From Olleya marilimosa CAM030 (GTDB lineage Bacteria > Bacteroidota > Bacteroidia > Flavobacteriales > Flavobacteriaceae): a DNA stretch of 64,000 nucleotides. The notes below the pieces were generated by a model that saw only the letters and a list, made by a program, of their open reading frames with translations, was not told the origin of the DNA and searched no databases. Position 1 is the first letter of the stretch, and each line of letters starts with the position of its first letter. Both the position numbers and the translations under genes were made by a program. Shown piece after piece: positions 63,088 through 64,000 of the stretch. The stretch is from the NCBI RefSeq assembly GCF_000518485.1, contig NZ_JADR01000006.1, forward strand, positions 186,001 to 250,000, in the 5' to 3' direction.

Positions 63088-64000
63088 CTATTTATTAGAG
63101 ATGATTACTTTTTTACTAATAGTACTTCCATCTTTAGTTTCAATTTTAGTAACATAAACACCATCGCTTAAGTTTTTGGTCGAAAAAGTAACTCTTGTTT
63201 TGTTTTCCATATCTGATTTATAAAAAATCTGTTTACCTGTAATATCAAAAAGTTTGACTGATTTTAATGCAATAGTATTTGGGTTTTTAATAATTAGCTG
63301 GTTTAAATTATTTTCTTGAAGAATTATAAATGAAGCCTCAGTAAATTCATGATTTGATAACGAGATTGCTTTTTGAAAAGCAATCTCAAAACGATTATTA
63401 TATTCTCCTGCTGGTAAGTTTACTTCAAAGTCTTGTTCTTTTAAATTAACGTACACGTTTTCTAATATATCGTGTATGTAAATAGGTTGAGCGCTTTCAA
63501 AATTTTGAACATCAAAAATTCTGAACCTTATTAATTGTTGATTGTTTAATTTAAGACTTAAAGGAATTGTTAAATCAACTTCAAAGTTATCTGCTTTAAT
63601 ATTGTAAGCTTCGTTATTTTGTACCCAATTGGCATCAGTATTTAGAGTAGAAAACACTTTGCTTTCTAAACCATAATCAAAATTTGTTGTAGCAGTTTCG
63701 TGAAAATTATGTAATAATTGCCTAGTATAAAGATTGTTAAAATCAATATTTAATCTAAACCTTTTATAGTCTGAAGGTAATATTTGCAATCCATTATTAT
63801 CGTATTGGATTTCATATACTTGATCGTCATGATTTGTTTGGTTTTGGACTGAGGTTCTATAAAACTCACTATTGGTTCCAGATTCTCTATAAAAAACACG
63901 ATGACTATCAGAGGTTAAAAGAGATCCTGTAGCAGCACCTTTTACCATAAAACCTTGTCCAATTGGTATATAGCGTCTGACTTGTTTTCCTGATGTTGAC
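63088..64000 (-). CDS. C-terminal part of a type IX-secreted protein (runs off the window)
   Basis: The frame has no stop up to the window edge, and an in-frame ATG at 63948 is not a start, because RRYIPIGQGF precedes it in the same frame. About 304 residues are visible. The stretch IPIGQGFMVKGAATG is typical of the region before the last domain in large T9SS cargo proteins. The last 70 residues (from LKSVKLFDITGKQIFYKSDM to ISKKVIISNK) form a type IX sorting domain. What the protein does lies beyond the edge. Confidence 0.8.
   Translation of the reverse strand, partial: STSGKQVRRYIPIGQGFMVKGAATGSLLTSDSHRVFYRESGTNSEFYRTSVQNQTNHDDQVYEIQYDNNGLQILPSDYKRFRLNIDFNNLYTRQLLHNFHETATTNFDYGLESKVFSTLNTDANWVQNNEAYNIKADNFEVDLTIPLSLKLNNQQLIRFRIFDVQNFESAQPIYIHDILENVYVNLKEQDFEVNLPAGEYNNRFEIAFQKAISLSNHEFTEASFIILQENNLNQLIIKNPNTIALKSVKLFDITGKQIFYKSDMENKTRVTFSTKNLSDGVYVTKIETKDGSTISKKVIISNK

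Noticed and set aside
1-64000. tRNA, rRNA or CRISPR
   Set aside because: No tRNA-like cloverleaf, rRNA sequence or spaced repeat array was noticed on reading both strands.

Overview
This 64 kb window is AT-rich chromosome from a member of the Bacteroidota, almost certainly family Flavobacteriaceae and probably marine. The case rests on C-terminal type IX secretion sorting domains, TAnnTTTG-type -7 promoter elements, a general lack of Shine-Dalgarno sequences, and proteins known mainly from this phylum (DUF4294, DUF6048, DUF6452, SSS-type histidine kinases). The window is compact, with convergent genes that often touch or overlap at their stops. I saw no rRNA, tRNA, CRISPR array, prophage or intact insertion sequence. 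All family names come from reading the sequence, not from database searches.

Region 1 (1-12.2 kb) is a short-chain fatty acid uptake and activation locus. It holds a DUF779 protein, a small zinc-ribbon/HTH protein related to IS1 InsA, an outer-membrane porin, a DUF4212 small subunit, an ActP-like sodium:solute symporter, a CbrA-like transporter/histidine-kinase fusion with a single-domain response regulator, two tiny membrane proteins, and a PrpE-like and an Acs-like acyl-CoA synthetase. A three-subunit propionyl-CoA carboxylase at 44-47.6 kb would consume the propionyl-CoA.

Region 2 (12.2-28 kb) is mixed. It contains a TPR-tailed penicillin-binding-protein-like serine hydrolase, a Crp/Fnr regulator next to a fatty-acid desaturase, a TPR histidine kinase/response regulator pair followed by a possible structured RNA, a 34-residue lysine-rich protein, a NYN-LOTUS protein, a cNMP/CBS/DUF294 protein, a proline iminopeptidase-like lipoprotein, a MauG-like dihaem protein with a PhoX-like lipoprotein, MarC, and a Bcr/CflA efflux pump.

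Region 3 (28.1-36.1 kb) is the most unusual. An exported ATP-grasp dikinase with the domain order of glucan water dikinase, and an exported class A beta-lactamase-like hydrolase, face a nucleotide-transporter-like/HEAT fusion and a second beta-lactamase-like hydrolase. A periplasmic dikinase needs a phosphate donor outside the cytoplasm, and a nucleotide translocase homologue could supply one. This four-gene set is my best candidate for an undescribed system.

Region 4 (36.4-44 kb) has a membrane-anchored TPR/LuxR-type regulator followed by two very large paralogous secreted BNR-repeat proteins. Both secreted genes carry the same upstream direct repeat, TGCGTAGT twice with an 11 bp period, at nearly the same distance from a -7-like element. 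This reads as a small regulon with its operator visible.

Region 5 (44-64 kb) is mostly housekeeping: propionyl-CoA carboxylase, a PrsW-like protease, a Nudix hydrolase, a class V aminotransferase, an M42 peptidase, hemolysin III, an AraC regulator, a ZIP transporter, methyltransferases including RlmD and an RlmL-like enzyme, a phosphoethanolamine transferase and ornithine aminotransferase. A type IX-secreted protein runs off the right end.
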